Below, piece by piece: positions 11,935 to 23,459 of a stretch of DNA of 64,000 nucleotides. Location: the NCBI GenBank assembly GCA_037951165.1, contig JBBDHG010000116.1:6895001-6959000 (forward strand), read 5' to 3'. The number at the start of each line of letters is the position of its first letter. The first letter of the stretch is position 1. This DNA is from Lophius americanus. Lineage: Eukaryota; Chordata; Actinopteri; Lophiiformes; Lophiidae. The position numbers were made by a program, and so were the translations under genes. Below the pieces are notes generated by a model. The model was not told the origin of the DNA and searched no databases. It was given only the letters and a program-made list of their open reading frames with translations.

Positions 11935-12779
11935 AATGGACGCAACCAGCACCTCCCTTCAGCAATGCAGCCATGTCCGGTTCAAGCACCGTTGCATGTT
12001 TGATCTCACTCTTTAGCAGTTAGCATCAAACCTCACAACCAACCGACCACAACAACAATGATGATTATATGAACAAAAAAATCCTAGACCCACTGAACCC
12101 TTTTGTTTTTGCAGTGACGACTTTGATTAATTGTAAACTGTACCAGTCAATTTTAAACCCTTTATTTAAAACTGATCAATGATTTGTTGAAATAAAAGGA
12201 TTTAAAATACACTGTTACAGTTTAAATGCAGGTCTGCTGTACAGTGTTTATTCATTTAAAATACCATAATGCTCGGTAATTTAACGAAAATGTCAAGTTC
12301 TTATCAACGGAAAAATATTATTTCAATTTAAATCCTGTATTTTACAATTTTGTAGAATAATTGAGGAAAACCCAATAATTATTTGTCAGACAAATATTTT
12401 TAAGAGTGCTCTTGAGGATAGTCAGAAACAAATCCAAAATAAGAAAACATTGGTGAATACCAGAATCTTCGTAAAAACCGCATAAGTGTGTTTTAAGAAG
12501 AAATGTCTTCAGAGGAAGTCAGTTGTAATCACAGAGAAAGGAAGTTCACTTTGGGTGAAAATATCGTGGGATGATAAAGAATGGTGTTTTTCAAATCACA
12601 TACAAGAACAAATACTGAAACAAAGTCTTTGATGAAAGACTTGACTGAGGTGGCATGGAGAAGCTCGATTATTCACTTTAGAACAGTTGATTATGTCTAT
12701 TATGTCTATTATTATGCTATTGCCACCTGCCGGCAACAGGTTGCTGTCTTTGACTGACAAATATTTATTCATTATTAAC

Positions 12780-12975
12780 TGCTAATCCTGTTGAGGGTCG
12801 CGGGGGGCTAGAGTCTATTCCAGCTGACATCAACAGAGAGGCGGGGTTCACCCAGGTGGAATCGCCAGTTGGTCACAGGGCCGACACATAGAGACGTCAC
12901 ACCACTCACACTTTCACTCACTCCTACGGACAATTTAGTGTCACCAATATCGCATGTTTTCGGGCTGTGGGAGCC
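12780..12975 (-). repeat. Common teleost repeat (tRNA-like head, GGATAGGCTCCAGC tail), antisense fragment
   Basis: The reverse complement reads as the consensus seen at 34890-35255: a hallmark AAAACATGC, then AATTGTCCGTAGGAG, a CACTCACACTT-type block and a GGAATAGACTCTAGC-like block. Other fragments are at 30265-30375 (plus) and 40195-40330 (minus). Confidence 0.65.
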
Positions 12976-13686
12976 CAATTACTCAAGTTCTCCAGAAATA
13001 TAGATTGGATACATTAAGTACTGCAGTAATCCTTCAACCAGTTGCAAAGAACATGAAAATTCGGACCAGCGTTTACTTGCTGATTAATTCAATTCATTTT
13101 TAATTTCATTTATCTCCTATTTAAATATGTTTGCTTTAGTTCTTGTACGATACTTCGTGGGATTTTTTAGTTATCTTAATGCCTTTAACATTTTTGCAAC
13201 ACCGAATTGCCTCGCTGAAATGTGCACTTCAAATATTTATGTTTGCAACCCTGATGTCCTTCATCAAATACGGAGCAGTCATTCTATTAAAAAAGGTATT
13301 GTGAAATCATGTTTATGTGAAGTAATAGGGCAAAAAAAAAGACCGGAACAGAGCAATTAAAACTATATTCTTTCTTTTTTTTGGATCCAAAACCAAAATA
13401 AAAATTTAATTTAATCACCTTCAGAGCAATTTAAATTTCAAAGAATATATATATAAAATTTGAAAAACAACAGCTAAGTGCACAAACCAACCATTCCAAG
13501 AAAAGTTAATCCACCAGTAAAAACAATGACATGCAAAAATCAGATCAGGAGGAATGTATAACAATGTGATTCTGAAAAACTTCTTAGTTCGAAGCAAAGA
13601 TTTTTTTCTATAGCTGACTCAAAGTTTCCAGTAGCTCTGCCCCTTCATTTTAAATATCAAGTTTGAAGACTACTGCATTCCTCTGC

Positions 13687-16383
13687 CTACTCTCTCTTCT
13701 TTTTCTTCATCTTCTTGCGTTCTGGGGAGCTGTTCCAATAGTAGAGGACCTGCAGAGCGATGATGCCGTTACAAGTGGAGGATATGACGTAGGTGAGAGC
13801 CATTAGCGAGTCTCCAGTTTCCTGTAAAACAGAACATGCATCAAAAACAATACCCTGCTGTTCAATGTGACTGCAAGCTGGTCAAGAAAAAACAACTATT
13901 TTTTCTCTGTGAAGGTTTTGAACTTATTACCCTGTAACAAAACCAGGCATGGATTTCATCTCATCCGGGGCGGTAGCCCTAGAGACATTTTAAGCCCTAG
14001 GAAATTCTCCACGTTGTGTGTTGTCAGTTTTGTAACTAAAAAGACTTCAGTGTTGTGATTTTGTGAATTACAACATTGCACCTATCTGAATGGATCTGTT
14101 CTGGTTCTTTACCAGATGCTAATTGGCTAAAGCAGCCACACAGAATTGGTTTATTTTTCTGTTGTGTTTAAACCGCATCTTCAACCAGTCGAATATCACA
14201 ATCCAACATAAAAATATCAGAAGAAGGGTGTTGGGCTGCCTGATTTAATCACTAGATGAAAATGCAGTCATCATAAATGGACTAGCTTCTGCATCAGTTT
14301 GGGCAAAGAAGAATCTTTGATTAAGCAGTTTCTTCTTTCACTCATCATGGCTACTGAAGTTAACAAAAATAATAGAAAAGTGACATGTTGTGTGGTATAA
14401 CACGCATCATGTAGTATAACAGCAGCGGGGTAGGAATGAATTTGAACAAGGGGTCAATGGAGAAATTCTTACGAAATGTATATTGACTTTAAAAGAAAAT
14501 ATATAGCATCTCTGGTTTCCTTGAAAGAGCATTACATTCAGTTTCTGTTTAAAATTATTTTCTAATGCTTTTGGCCTCTCTCCCGTCTTTATGTGTGTGT
14601 CAGGCACATTGGGTTAAGCGCTGGAGACACTTATGGTTCTTGGGTCCCTGGCAATATGCCGAGTGTGAATTTGATCAAAATTATTGTTTCCTAAGATATT
14701 TCATCGACAGACAGACAGACAGGAAAAGAGATGACACTCCTTGCTCCCTGTTAGATTTCTACATATAAGGTAGTATATGAAGACCAGCACTGGTCATTTT
14801 TGAAATCATTCAGACACGTAAATGTTGCGCACACTTACTTGTATCGAGGTGAAGATGCGGGCAAGAGATCCAGCAAAGAGAAGGAACACTGAGATCGCTG
14901 ACAGCTGGCCAGTGTGCCCGTTATTGAAGTTAGTGGCGACCTGGATCAGCTGAGACAAAGAAAAAATATTCAGTCTCTAGCACTTTGCAAGGACTACATT
15001 ATAATACATTTTCCCAGTAAACCTAAAATACAAAGGGGCTGCAGGGACTGTATAAGAGCACTGGTATGCCCTCCAGCTGATATTTTCTGATTCTCAGGAC
15101 AAAGACTTCATCGTTCCAGAAATAGATTTCATAATAATACAGAACTGACTAACAGACTTAAAAAAGAAATTTAAATGCTCATTGGTATAAAACATGAAAA
15201 ATAAATTTAAATCCAGACTTTTGTCACCACGGTACAAAACATACAAGCGTTATGAGTTATAATGTGTTGATTTGAATGTATTGTATTTGAGTGTTGTCTT
15301 TGCCTACCCTGCAGATGATAATAGCTGGCATGTTGGATGCATGCATGTAAGTCACCACTGCCACAGGGGTGACTGGAGAGAGCAGGAGGGCCAACAGCCC
15401 AAAATACACAACCAAAAATAAGACACCTGGGAGAGAAGAGATGAAAATCTGATGTGAAGGGCATATGTCAGCAGGTGTTATAGCTGCAAAACTGGGTAAA
15501 AACATCACACTTTATTATGCATCACATGTGGATTGCATGCAGGATTCCCTCCGAGTATCATGAAGGTTAAAAAAGGTTGTTGCACTGCTACAGATCTCAG
15601 GATACGGTGCTCGCCTGAGGAGGATCACTTGACACTTTTGCTTGTCAAGTTACGTACCCAAATAAGATAAATTTTACTGGATAAACAGTAAATTAAAGTA
15701 AAATAAGGGAATTCAAAAAATTGGATGTGTATTCACATTTTGGATGAAATACAAGTGATTATAAAAGAGGATTTATTGATGTTTATATCGCTGTATAGGT
15801 TAGTATTTTACTTTATTATTATTAAATATTTTGGATACCTATCTATATTATGAATTATATAAATATGACATATTTACACAAACCTGCATCTTCTGCCCAC
15901 CTTAGTCACTAATGTCTGCATTTTACCACTCTTTGTTTTGTTCTTCCTTATTTGTTACTTACACTGTTGTATTTGCAGCATGTATGTATCTATCTCATGC
16001 TATGACATCTTAATTCCCCCCCAGGGATTAATAAAGCATTCAATCAATCTATGTATCTATCTATAATATATATAGCTGCAATATATATAGCTAAGATAAC
16101 TCTTCGAGGAGTTATGAAATCTAAGATTGTGGAATACAAGAGGTTTAAAAGCAGTGGTGGGGAAAACTGTTCAGATTCTGTACATGAAGACTAATACCAC
16201 ACCTTAAATTATTCCACTACAGCTAAAAGAACTACATTTAAGACCTCGCTTAAGTAAAGTATTTAGGTATTACCCCAAAAATGTGCTTAAAGTATCAAAG
16301 TCAAAGTATAACTGCTGCTTTTATATTTATACATCCTAGAGTAAAGGTATTTAATTACCATCCACCACTGGATCTGAGCTATT

Positions 16384-16421
<38 letters not shown>

Positions 16422-19400
16422 TATTATCAACAGCTGTTTTTCTTCTACAATAACAACCAAATAAATTTGCTTTATTATGAATACACCAATAAGCCAGAAC
16501 TTAAATCTAGTAACCAGTTCTTGCACACTACAGGCTGATTGTGTTATTTGCATATAGTGTGCAAACAGAGCACAGTGTGTCAAAAGTAAAAAGTAACTGC
16601 AGCTGTCAGACAAATGTAGCGAAGTACAAAGTAGAATAATTCATCTGAAATGTAACGGAGTAGAAGTATAAAGAAAGATAAAATGGAAAAACTCAAGTAA
16701 AGCAGAAGTTCTTGAAAAAAGTACTTCAGTCCATTACTTGAGCGACTGACTCAGATACGATAAACGACAGGTTAAGATGAGAGACCAAATAATTAGTTTG
16801 GGAGAAATCATAAAAATAGGCAAAGACTAGAAGAATAATACATTGTTCATGACAATATGAAGACAGAAGACTATTTAAAGGTCTATAAGTGTGTGTCCTC
16901 GGCTCCAAGCACGTTCGGACAGGTGAAAAAATGCGTGATACTTAAGATATAGTATCAACAATGTTTTTAAATGATTTATCACTATGAATATTAAAATTAC
17001 AACGAAAAATAAACAATTTAAAAAGCTGAAACATTCCGATAAAAAGTGAGGTATCTGATTCAAAAAGGAGGCTGGTGGTCTATGTGAACAATTGTGGCAG
17101 AAAAAGAAAGTAAAGCGTCATCAAGTCTAAACATGTGCGTTTAAAAAGGAGGAACGATTTGATGTTATATTTGGAGGAAGACCACCGCCTTGACTTGAAC
17201 CTCTGGATGTCATACACTGGAAGGCACAATACAGTGAAAGGACTACAAGAAAGATTGAAAACAAAGATTATGTGATTAGTATAAGCTAAAGTACAAAAAG
17301 GATGTCTTCAAACTAAAAGTTTTGTTTGAGGCGTTCTTATATTGAGAAGATCCATCTTTAGTAGACAATGCTGGATATGATTTGGGGTTGAACCCGGAGA
17401 TGGGTTCTTAGACTGGACAAATAATAGTAAAATTCTTCAGAAGTATTATTCTGCATGGTGTGCCTTTTTTTCGATCGACGGACCTAGGAGATGTTATCAC
17501 TGGGATCATCAGAAAATCTCAAACAGCACTGGAAGGATCTAAAGGTATTTCAGCACTATCCTTCCACGTCCCTATTCCAGCATCTTTCTATGACACGACT
17601 GTTCAGCTACAACACTCATAGTGACATGAGTGTGTTTCTTCTTACCTCTACTGGTTCTTCCTCCATAGTGTTGAATGAGGAAGCCGATGACAAGTGTCTG
17701 CAGCATGAGGAAGAGGGCCTCTCCCCAGGCACTGACATAAAAAAAACATATTTAACAATTTGTAAGAAAGAAGAAACCGATGAGCTATCTAAATCGACAT
17801 GGAGTTCAGCGATCACAATAATTATTAGCAAAAAACTGCAAAAAGCTCCTTGCACATGTCTGCAGAGTTGATTTGAATATGAACTGACCTGAAAGGAAAC
17901 TTGTTGGTGATACTGTAGGCCATTGTTGCCGTAATGGCCAACAGTTCCAGCAATACGGACTTGAAGCTTAGCCCCTCACTGCTACTTGCTCCAATCAGCT
18001 TTAAGATCTGAGGGACCTTCACTGAGAACGAGGATGGAACAGAGTCTAAATTAACAGAACATAATGAACCTAAAACGTTTTTCCTTATTTCTATATTAAT
18101 GAAACAACAAAAAGAATTTCATTGGTCCAATCATTTATTTCATTTCTAGACAAAATTCTCGATAAGGTAAATTAACTTAAAAAAATAAGTAAAGCAGTTT
18201 ATTCTGCTATTCGGCCTGCACCTAAAAATTCACAACATCTCAAAGAGGGCTCGGCAATTTATCGCACAATGATTGCAATTGATTGAACGTATATGATAAT
18301 ATGATTTCTGAACTCAAAAAAACTCTTCAGCAACGTAATTCATGACATAAGCTGCAACAAAGCCAGTGAGTTGTGTTCCAACTCACCCTTAAGAGCCAGT
18401 TCTGGCCCTTAAAGAGGATGTTCTCATGGGTATTGTGTAGTGTGACAGGGTGGATTGTGGGAGTTGTAGTTTGTTGTTAGGTGCGTAGCTGGATAAACTC
18501 GGTTCTGTTAAGAGTGCATTTTTGTTTTCACTTGGAGCCACTCAGGAGTTCACTGGCAGGTGGTTCGTACCGTGTTTTGTAAAACCACCAACGAGCCAAA
18601 GCTAAGGTAAGCAAGCTAGCGTGATATGGCTCTGAAGCCGTAGAGCAGGGGTGTCAAACTCAATCACAGAGGGGGCCAAAATTAAAAACAATCGGTGGTT
18701 GAATGGAACTCAAATTGACAATTTTAAAAATCTGACATCTTATGGCAATTTATTCTTATTTTATTTACACATTTTATAGAATTCTTAACAAACCAAGGGA
18801 ATAGAACACCGTCAAATTACAGATTCAATTCAAAATAGGGGCCACTATTTGTCTCAGTCGGTACAACGGGCATCCCATGTGCAGAGGCCAGTCCTCACAG
18901 CACAGCGGTGGCCATCCCATCTCTTAATCTTCAGTTGTCAAATCAAAATAGGCCTATGGGCCCAGAAACAAATTTGACTGATCTGAGGATAGGGAAGATT
19001 AACGCGCCGGCTATCGCTGTGCATTCTGGGATCTTTGGTATCTTGGGTGTTTTTGCCATTTAGATATTTTCTTGCGAGCCAGATATGAGTGTTTATAACA
19101 ACTTATATTAATCACCTTCTTCTTTGGTGGTTTATCGAGCTTCTCTTTCTTCATCATCTTTCTGCCACTTCAACCTAAAGAGTCCAAAAAGCCCCCTCTG
19201 GAGGCCAGCTTTCAGTTTGTCTGTCTAGGCTGTTGTGCAAACATGACCGCACAACATGGAAGATTCCACGGAAGAGGACCCGCCATTCTCAACTTACTAA
19301 ATAAAAACATATTATGAATATTTTATTCCATTTAGTCAATGTGATGCCCCTAAACCTGAACCTTTAACAGCAGTGCAGCAGCAGTTCGTCTTACTCAAGA

Positions 19401-21473
19401 TGCAAAACTGGTGAAGTGACACCTCACCTGCTACCAGTTTTCTGATGGATTTGAACTGGCCACTCTCGTCTCCCTAAACCGTGTCCCCACAAACTGAGCT
19501 ACTGCAAACACATTAACCTAATCATTAACCAACATTTGATTACAGTGGATATAAATATTGACTAATTAATCATACAACCAAGTGATTGTGGCTTTGAGAG
19601 GTTTTACCCAGCATTGATCCCAGGATGATGCCAATCCCTAAGCCTTTGCTCAGGACGATCTTCAGACATGGTACTGGAACAAAATGTATTAAAAAAAAAA
19701 CTTGATTAGCTGGTTGTTAAAGATTACAGCAAAGTACACACACAAGCATCAGAGCTCCACCACCGGACTTCACAGCAGGTAGGAGGGGATTTTTGGTGAG
19801 GCTTTTTCTCTTGTTAAGCCACACCAATCTGTAACGTTTGTTCGAAAAAACTTTAGTTTGATCCCATCTAAACTAGGATCTTGTTCAATTGAAACTCCCA
19901 ATGGTGTTCGGCGAAACAGGGCTTTTTAGCTTCTGTGTGGATGACAGCAGAGGATTGTTTCTTGCTGTCCTCCCAAACATATTGTGTTGGTGTGGGTGCA
20001 GTCCGATGGTGGTTAGGGAGACTTTCTGACCCCAAGATTCAACTGACCACAGCAATTTTCTAGCTGTGATCAGTCTTTTGCCAGTCGGACCATCCTCCTC
20101 ACAGTGTGTGGGGTCTGTTTGCAGACATACCCTCTTCCAGGCTTATTTTTTTGACATCTCAACTCCCATTAATCTTTTTAATTATTGATCTAACTGTTGA
20201 AACCAACATTTTGAACGGTTGGACATTTTCCTGTATCTATTGACAAATTTGTGCGGCTTCACAACTTTCCGCTCATCATTGCCGTGTTCGCTGGTCTTTC
20301 CCATTCAGAAAAATGTAGTCCTAATTCAAGGGGAATTAGGCCTGTGTCACCTCATATTTATTCCCAAGTAAAACAGGAATTCATTTTTCACCATTTAGGA
20401 GTTCCTACTCACAAAGGTGAACCTAAAAATAGAAAACATGACAGAAATATGCTCAAACTACCTTTTATTCACAGGATTTGATTGAGGTGTCAATAACAGT
20501 GGAAAACTTCTTGTAGAGAATAATTGTTGTTTTATGTTAGGAAGGTTATTATGTGTCTCTTGAGTTAAAGGTTAGGTTGTTGTTACTAAGTTGAATTAAA
20601 AACCATGGGTAAAGTCGATAAAGAAATGTTTTACCATTCATTTTACAACTTTTTTTGTGTTATCAATTATTCAGAATATTTTTCAGGACAGCAGATTCTT
20701 AGGGTCACAAGCCTATGTCAGAAAAAAGAACTTGGAAGGCTCCACGACTATCATTTGCGTTCCCAAGGTTATGGGAATGCATATGATGGTCCTGGAGCTA
20801 TTTTAAGTTTATTTTGGGAATGTCATTCAGGTGAAGTTGTATTTAAAATAATCAATGAAGAGAACTTAATATGATTACACACCTGAGGTGCTGCTTCTGG
20901 TAAATCAATTGTATTTATTGTAGAGCAAGTTTTTCTTTCGTTCCTTTTTTCTTCCGACTCCAAACAACTTGCATACCTCAGAATGAAAACGTTTTTTCCG
21001 CAGGTTCTCATACAGTGACAGAAAGCTTTCTCACACACTTTCCAATGTTTACATTGGTGGGATGATTCGAGTTATTTAGGAAGGACAACCATTGAACCCC
21101 GGCTTCAGGTTCATAGTTGCCCGAGACATTACATAGGCGTGGGTAAAGAGTCAGCAGTGACTGATCCCATTAAAAAGATGTGGTGGTGACACTACAGAAC
21201 TATTTTTTCTCTCAATGGGGGTGCCGTACAACATTAGGCAGGTGGTTTTAATGTTGTGTGTGTTCTGTGTATAAAGCTATGGTAGTTGCAGATCATTACA
21301 ATTACGTCTGATCTCCCCGGTAATTTAGCAAACATTCCCAGTATCCGTCTGAGACACTTACCATCCAAAAAGTTGAAACTGAGAAAGAATTCGTCGTAAC
21401 ATGTTTCAGGCATAAAATATGTCAGTAAAAGTCCTTTAACAGGATCCAGGAAACTCTGCCCCTTCTCCGCCAT
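13687..21473 (-). CDS. mpdu1: Mannose-P-dolichol utilization defect 1 protein, seven coding exons
   Basis: Coding exons are 21473-21362, 19673-19608, 18021-17889, 17731-17646, 15426-15308, 14949-14839 and 13821-13687. They total 762 nt and 253 aa, close to the usual 247. All junctions are GT-AG and keep frame. The protein reads CLKIVLSKGLGIG, then the first PQ-loop VKVPQILKLIGA (P63-Q64), SVLLELLAITATMAYSITN, SPVTPVAVVTYMHASNMPA and NFNNGHTGQLSAIS, all hallmarks of MPDU1. Several hydrophobic membrane segments fit the seven-helix PQ-loop fold. The C-terminus ends KKRE, a KKxx dilysine ER-retrieval signal. MPDU1 is known to be needed for lumenal use of Dol-P-Man and Dol-P-Glc in N-glycan, GPI and C-mannose synthesis. 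The introns hold many repeats, including a Tc1 remnant in intron 1. Confidence 0.95.
15880..16070. repeat. LINE-type 3' end with short tandem tail
   Basis: The string TCCCCCCCAGGGATTAATAA followed by AGCATTC and a run of ATCTATCT-type units is the usual 3' terminus of a fish LINE. It lies in an mpdu1 intron. Confidence 0.55.
16140..16745. repeat. Teleost hAT-like nonautonomous repeat (AAGTA/TACTT-rich)
   Basis: The block contains repeated AAGTACTT, CTCAAGTAAAG, GTACAAAGTAGAA and GGAGTAGAAGTA motifs at both ends in inverted fashion, as in the common fish element ending in TACTTGAG. A (TTA)n tract sits inside at 16385-16428. Ends and target duplication were not defined. Confidence 0.45.
16385..16428. 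repeat. (TTA)n microsatellite
   Basis: About 14 TTA units with one interruption (ACTA). It encodes the poly-Ile run in a spurious minus-strand ORF. Confidence 0.95.
18260..18560. repeat. Dispersed repeat copy 2 in an mpdu1 intron
   Basis: Partner of 4690-4980 (see there), in the same relative orientation. Shared landmarks are the GCTGCAACAAAGC block, GGGAGTTGTAGTTTGTTGTT and CTTGGAGCCACTCAGGAGT. Confidence 0.6.
18646..18960. repeat. hAT-type terminal fragment (CAGGGGTGTCAAACTCA)
   Basis: The sequence begins with CAGGGGTGTCAAACTCA, a terminal inverted repeat typical of hAT/Charlie-like elements. No matching opposite end was found nearby, so it appears truncated. Confidence 0.5.
19741..20480 (-). 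mobile_element. Tc1/mariner-like transposon remnant, antisense
   Basis: The minus strand carries in-frame pieces resembling Tc1-like transposase: a VRLAKD-type stretch, SWGQKVSLTTI, a FGRTARNNPLL-like stretch and a RWDQTKVF-like stretch. They are separated by stops and shifts. It lies in mpdu1 intron 1 (between exons 1 and 2) in the same orientation as the gene. The DDE region is too damaged to read. Confidence 0.55.
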
Positions 21474-21570
21474 GGTGGATCCTAGCATCAAATGTGACGT
21501 AGTCACTCTCTTCTTCTGTAGTTTTAGGGGCCAAAATAGCTTTTGGCGCGCGTTACTGACACCTGCTGGA
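21474..21570 (-). promoter_or_regulatory. Probable mpdu1 promoter / 5' UTR
   Basis: The stretch directly upstream of the mpdu1 ATG holds a GTGACGTAGTCAC palindrome with a CRE-like TGACGT half site (21493-21505) and a GGCGCGCG patch near 21544-21551. No intron is needed between this region and the ATG. The start site was not determined. Confidence 0.4.
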
Positions 21571-21967
21571 TGGGAGAATGACACTACATTCGCTAAATAA
21601 ATATGTATTTTTGATTCAATATTTTCATACATGAATCAAAAAAAAAGGACATCTGAAAAATAATAGAGAATGCACGGAAGGAAAGATTGAATATCACAGA
21701 AAATGATCAAAGTAATGAAATTTAGATTGTATATGATATTAATAGGAACCCAATCTTCCCATAGTGGGACGGCCGCTCTACCTACGGAGCTACTAAAGCC
21801 CCAGAATGAGGCAGATTTGGAATAAAACCTTCGTCAACATTGTGATTAAAACAAATACCACTTAATAATGACCTTAAAACACACAGGATCGGAAGTTACA
21901 GTAAACAAGGTGTATTATATTTGCTAAAGAAAACTCTTATCCTTTATCGCACATACTGACTTCTGGT

Positions 21968-21981
21968 GACGCCATGGCAAC
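21968..21981 (-). promoter_or_regulatory. RFX X-box-like site
   Basis: The minus strand reads GTTGCCATGGCGTC, close to the RFX X-box GTTGCCATGGNAAC. It is about 0.5 kb upstream of the mpdu1 start. Whether it is used is unknown. Confidence 0.35.
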
Positions 21982-22599
21982 GTGGACATGCCGGTAATGA
22001 GAACGACAGTTACAAAACAATTTCTCCCTTTGTAAGACCTTGATCGAAGAATCGGATGTGTTTATCAATAATGGAAACTCTCCTTCAGGGACTTTTGTCT
22101 AAAATAAATTGTTTCAGCTCTGTGAGTCCTGACATCGGATTGACATTAATAAAGTATCAATAAACAACCCTTTTGTTTTCTAAATATATTGAGAAAACAA
22201 TCACTTTTTGTAGCTTTTGAGATCATAAAGGACATTATTTATTTTCTTTTTCTTTTATTTACAAAGTCGATTTAGGTTTTATTTCTATGTCCTTTTATTG
22301 TGAAGTGAGTGATTATTTATATATTTAGAGAGATTTATTTTACACAGTAGGAGGTCATGACAAAACCAGACTGCGAATGTGCAATGGTGAGGGAAAGCGC
22401 CTTCTGATATCATATTTTTTTGTGGTTGATAGTTTATAATCTGTGCAGCCATTTAAACTGTGCGCACGGATTTACAGATACATTTTATTTTCTCAACTGA
22501 CTCTAGGAGGGCTCCGTATTTTTTCTTAAATGTAGCATTAAAAAATCGTCCATCACTTTTAAGTGTCACAGTGTTACAATAATAATAATTGATACTAAT

Positions 22600-22800
22600 A
22601 ATCACAATCACTCATATACAAGACAACTTAGTGAAATGATTTCTCTGCTCTCCCTCAGGGATGGGTCAAATGCAGAGAAATCATTTTACTATGTTGTACT
22701 GTGTATGGCATTATGTGATCAATGAAGGATACATTATTATTGACCCATCTCTGAGGGAGCAGTGGGCAGAACCTCTGAAGCACCGGGAGAATATTGAGTT
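22600..22800. repeat. Opposed SINE-tail fragments with fold-back
   Basis: A plus-strand SINE-tail-like piece (GGGTCAAATGCAGAGAAATC) faces a minus-strand piece (TGACCCATCTCTGAGGGAGC) about 80 nt downstream. Inside, 22634-22648 and 22672-22686 are perfect 15-nt inverted arms. Related tails occur in the SINEs at 23200-23440 and 61080-61280. Confidence 0.6.
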
Positions 22801-23199
22801 TGTGGTCTTAGCTGCATGTTATTTCATAAGTTGCAGTGAGTTGGCCACCGTTGTAATGTTCTGAGATACAAATAATGAGTTTGGAAGTGGGATAATAACT
22901 TGAAAGTAATCTTTGATTATTTTCTCAAAGTGGCCTTCAAATTCTGTTGAATGAAAAATGTTCATCCTGAGCTACAGCTTTTTGAATAATTTTCTATCAG
23001 ATGTCCCTTTTAAAGGTCTCCACAGAGGATCATCACTGTCCGCATGTTGACTTGGTCCAGGTTTTAAATCATCAAATCTTAGGAGAAGAAATGACATCCG
23101 GAGAGGTCCTAAATAAAATAGTTAATTGGAGTGAAGGAGGGGATTGAAATTCTCAGTGGAAAAAAATGAAATGTTATTTATGGTAATTCAGAAAAATGA

Positions 23200-23440
23200 A
23201 TCTGAATTACCTCAGCAGGTAGGGCAGCCATCTCCCAATCAGAAGATCAGAAAGTAGCCAGCTCATGTCCCACCAGGGTATACATGTCATAGGGCCCTTG
23301 AGCAAGACCCTGAAACCCCAGCTCCCCAGGCACCCCAGAGGGGCTGCCCACCGCTCCCTCAGCAATGGGCCAAGTACAGACAGACGTACATAATAATTTC
23401 ACTTTTGTATGGATGTATGTGATAAATAAAGATTTTTTTC
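23200..23440 (+). mobile_element. tRNA-derived SINE
   Basis: The head (CTCAGCAGGTAGGGCAGC) resembles a tRNA A box with a degraded B-box region. It is followed by GCCCTTGAGCAAGACCCTGA and GCTCCCTCAGCAATGGGCC, the shared body of fish tRNA-SINEs, and ends GATAAATAAAG. Relatives are at 46640-46890 (minus) and 61080-61280 (plus). Confidence 0.7.
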
Positions 23441-23459
23441 CTGTGAACAAGTGTTAGAT

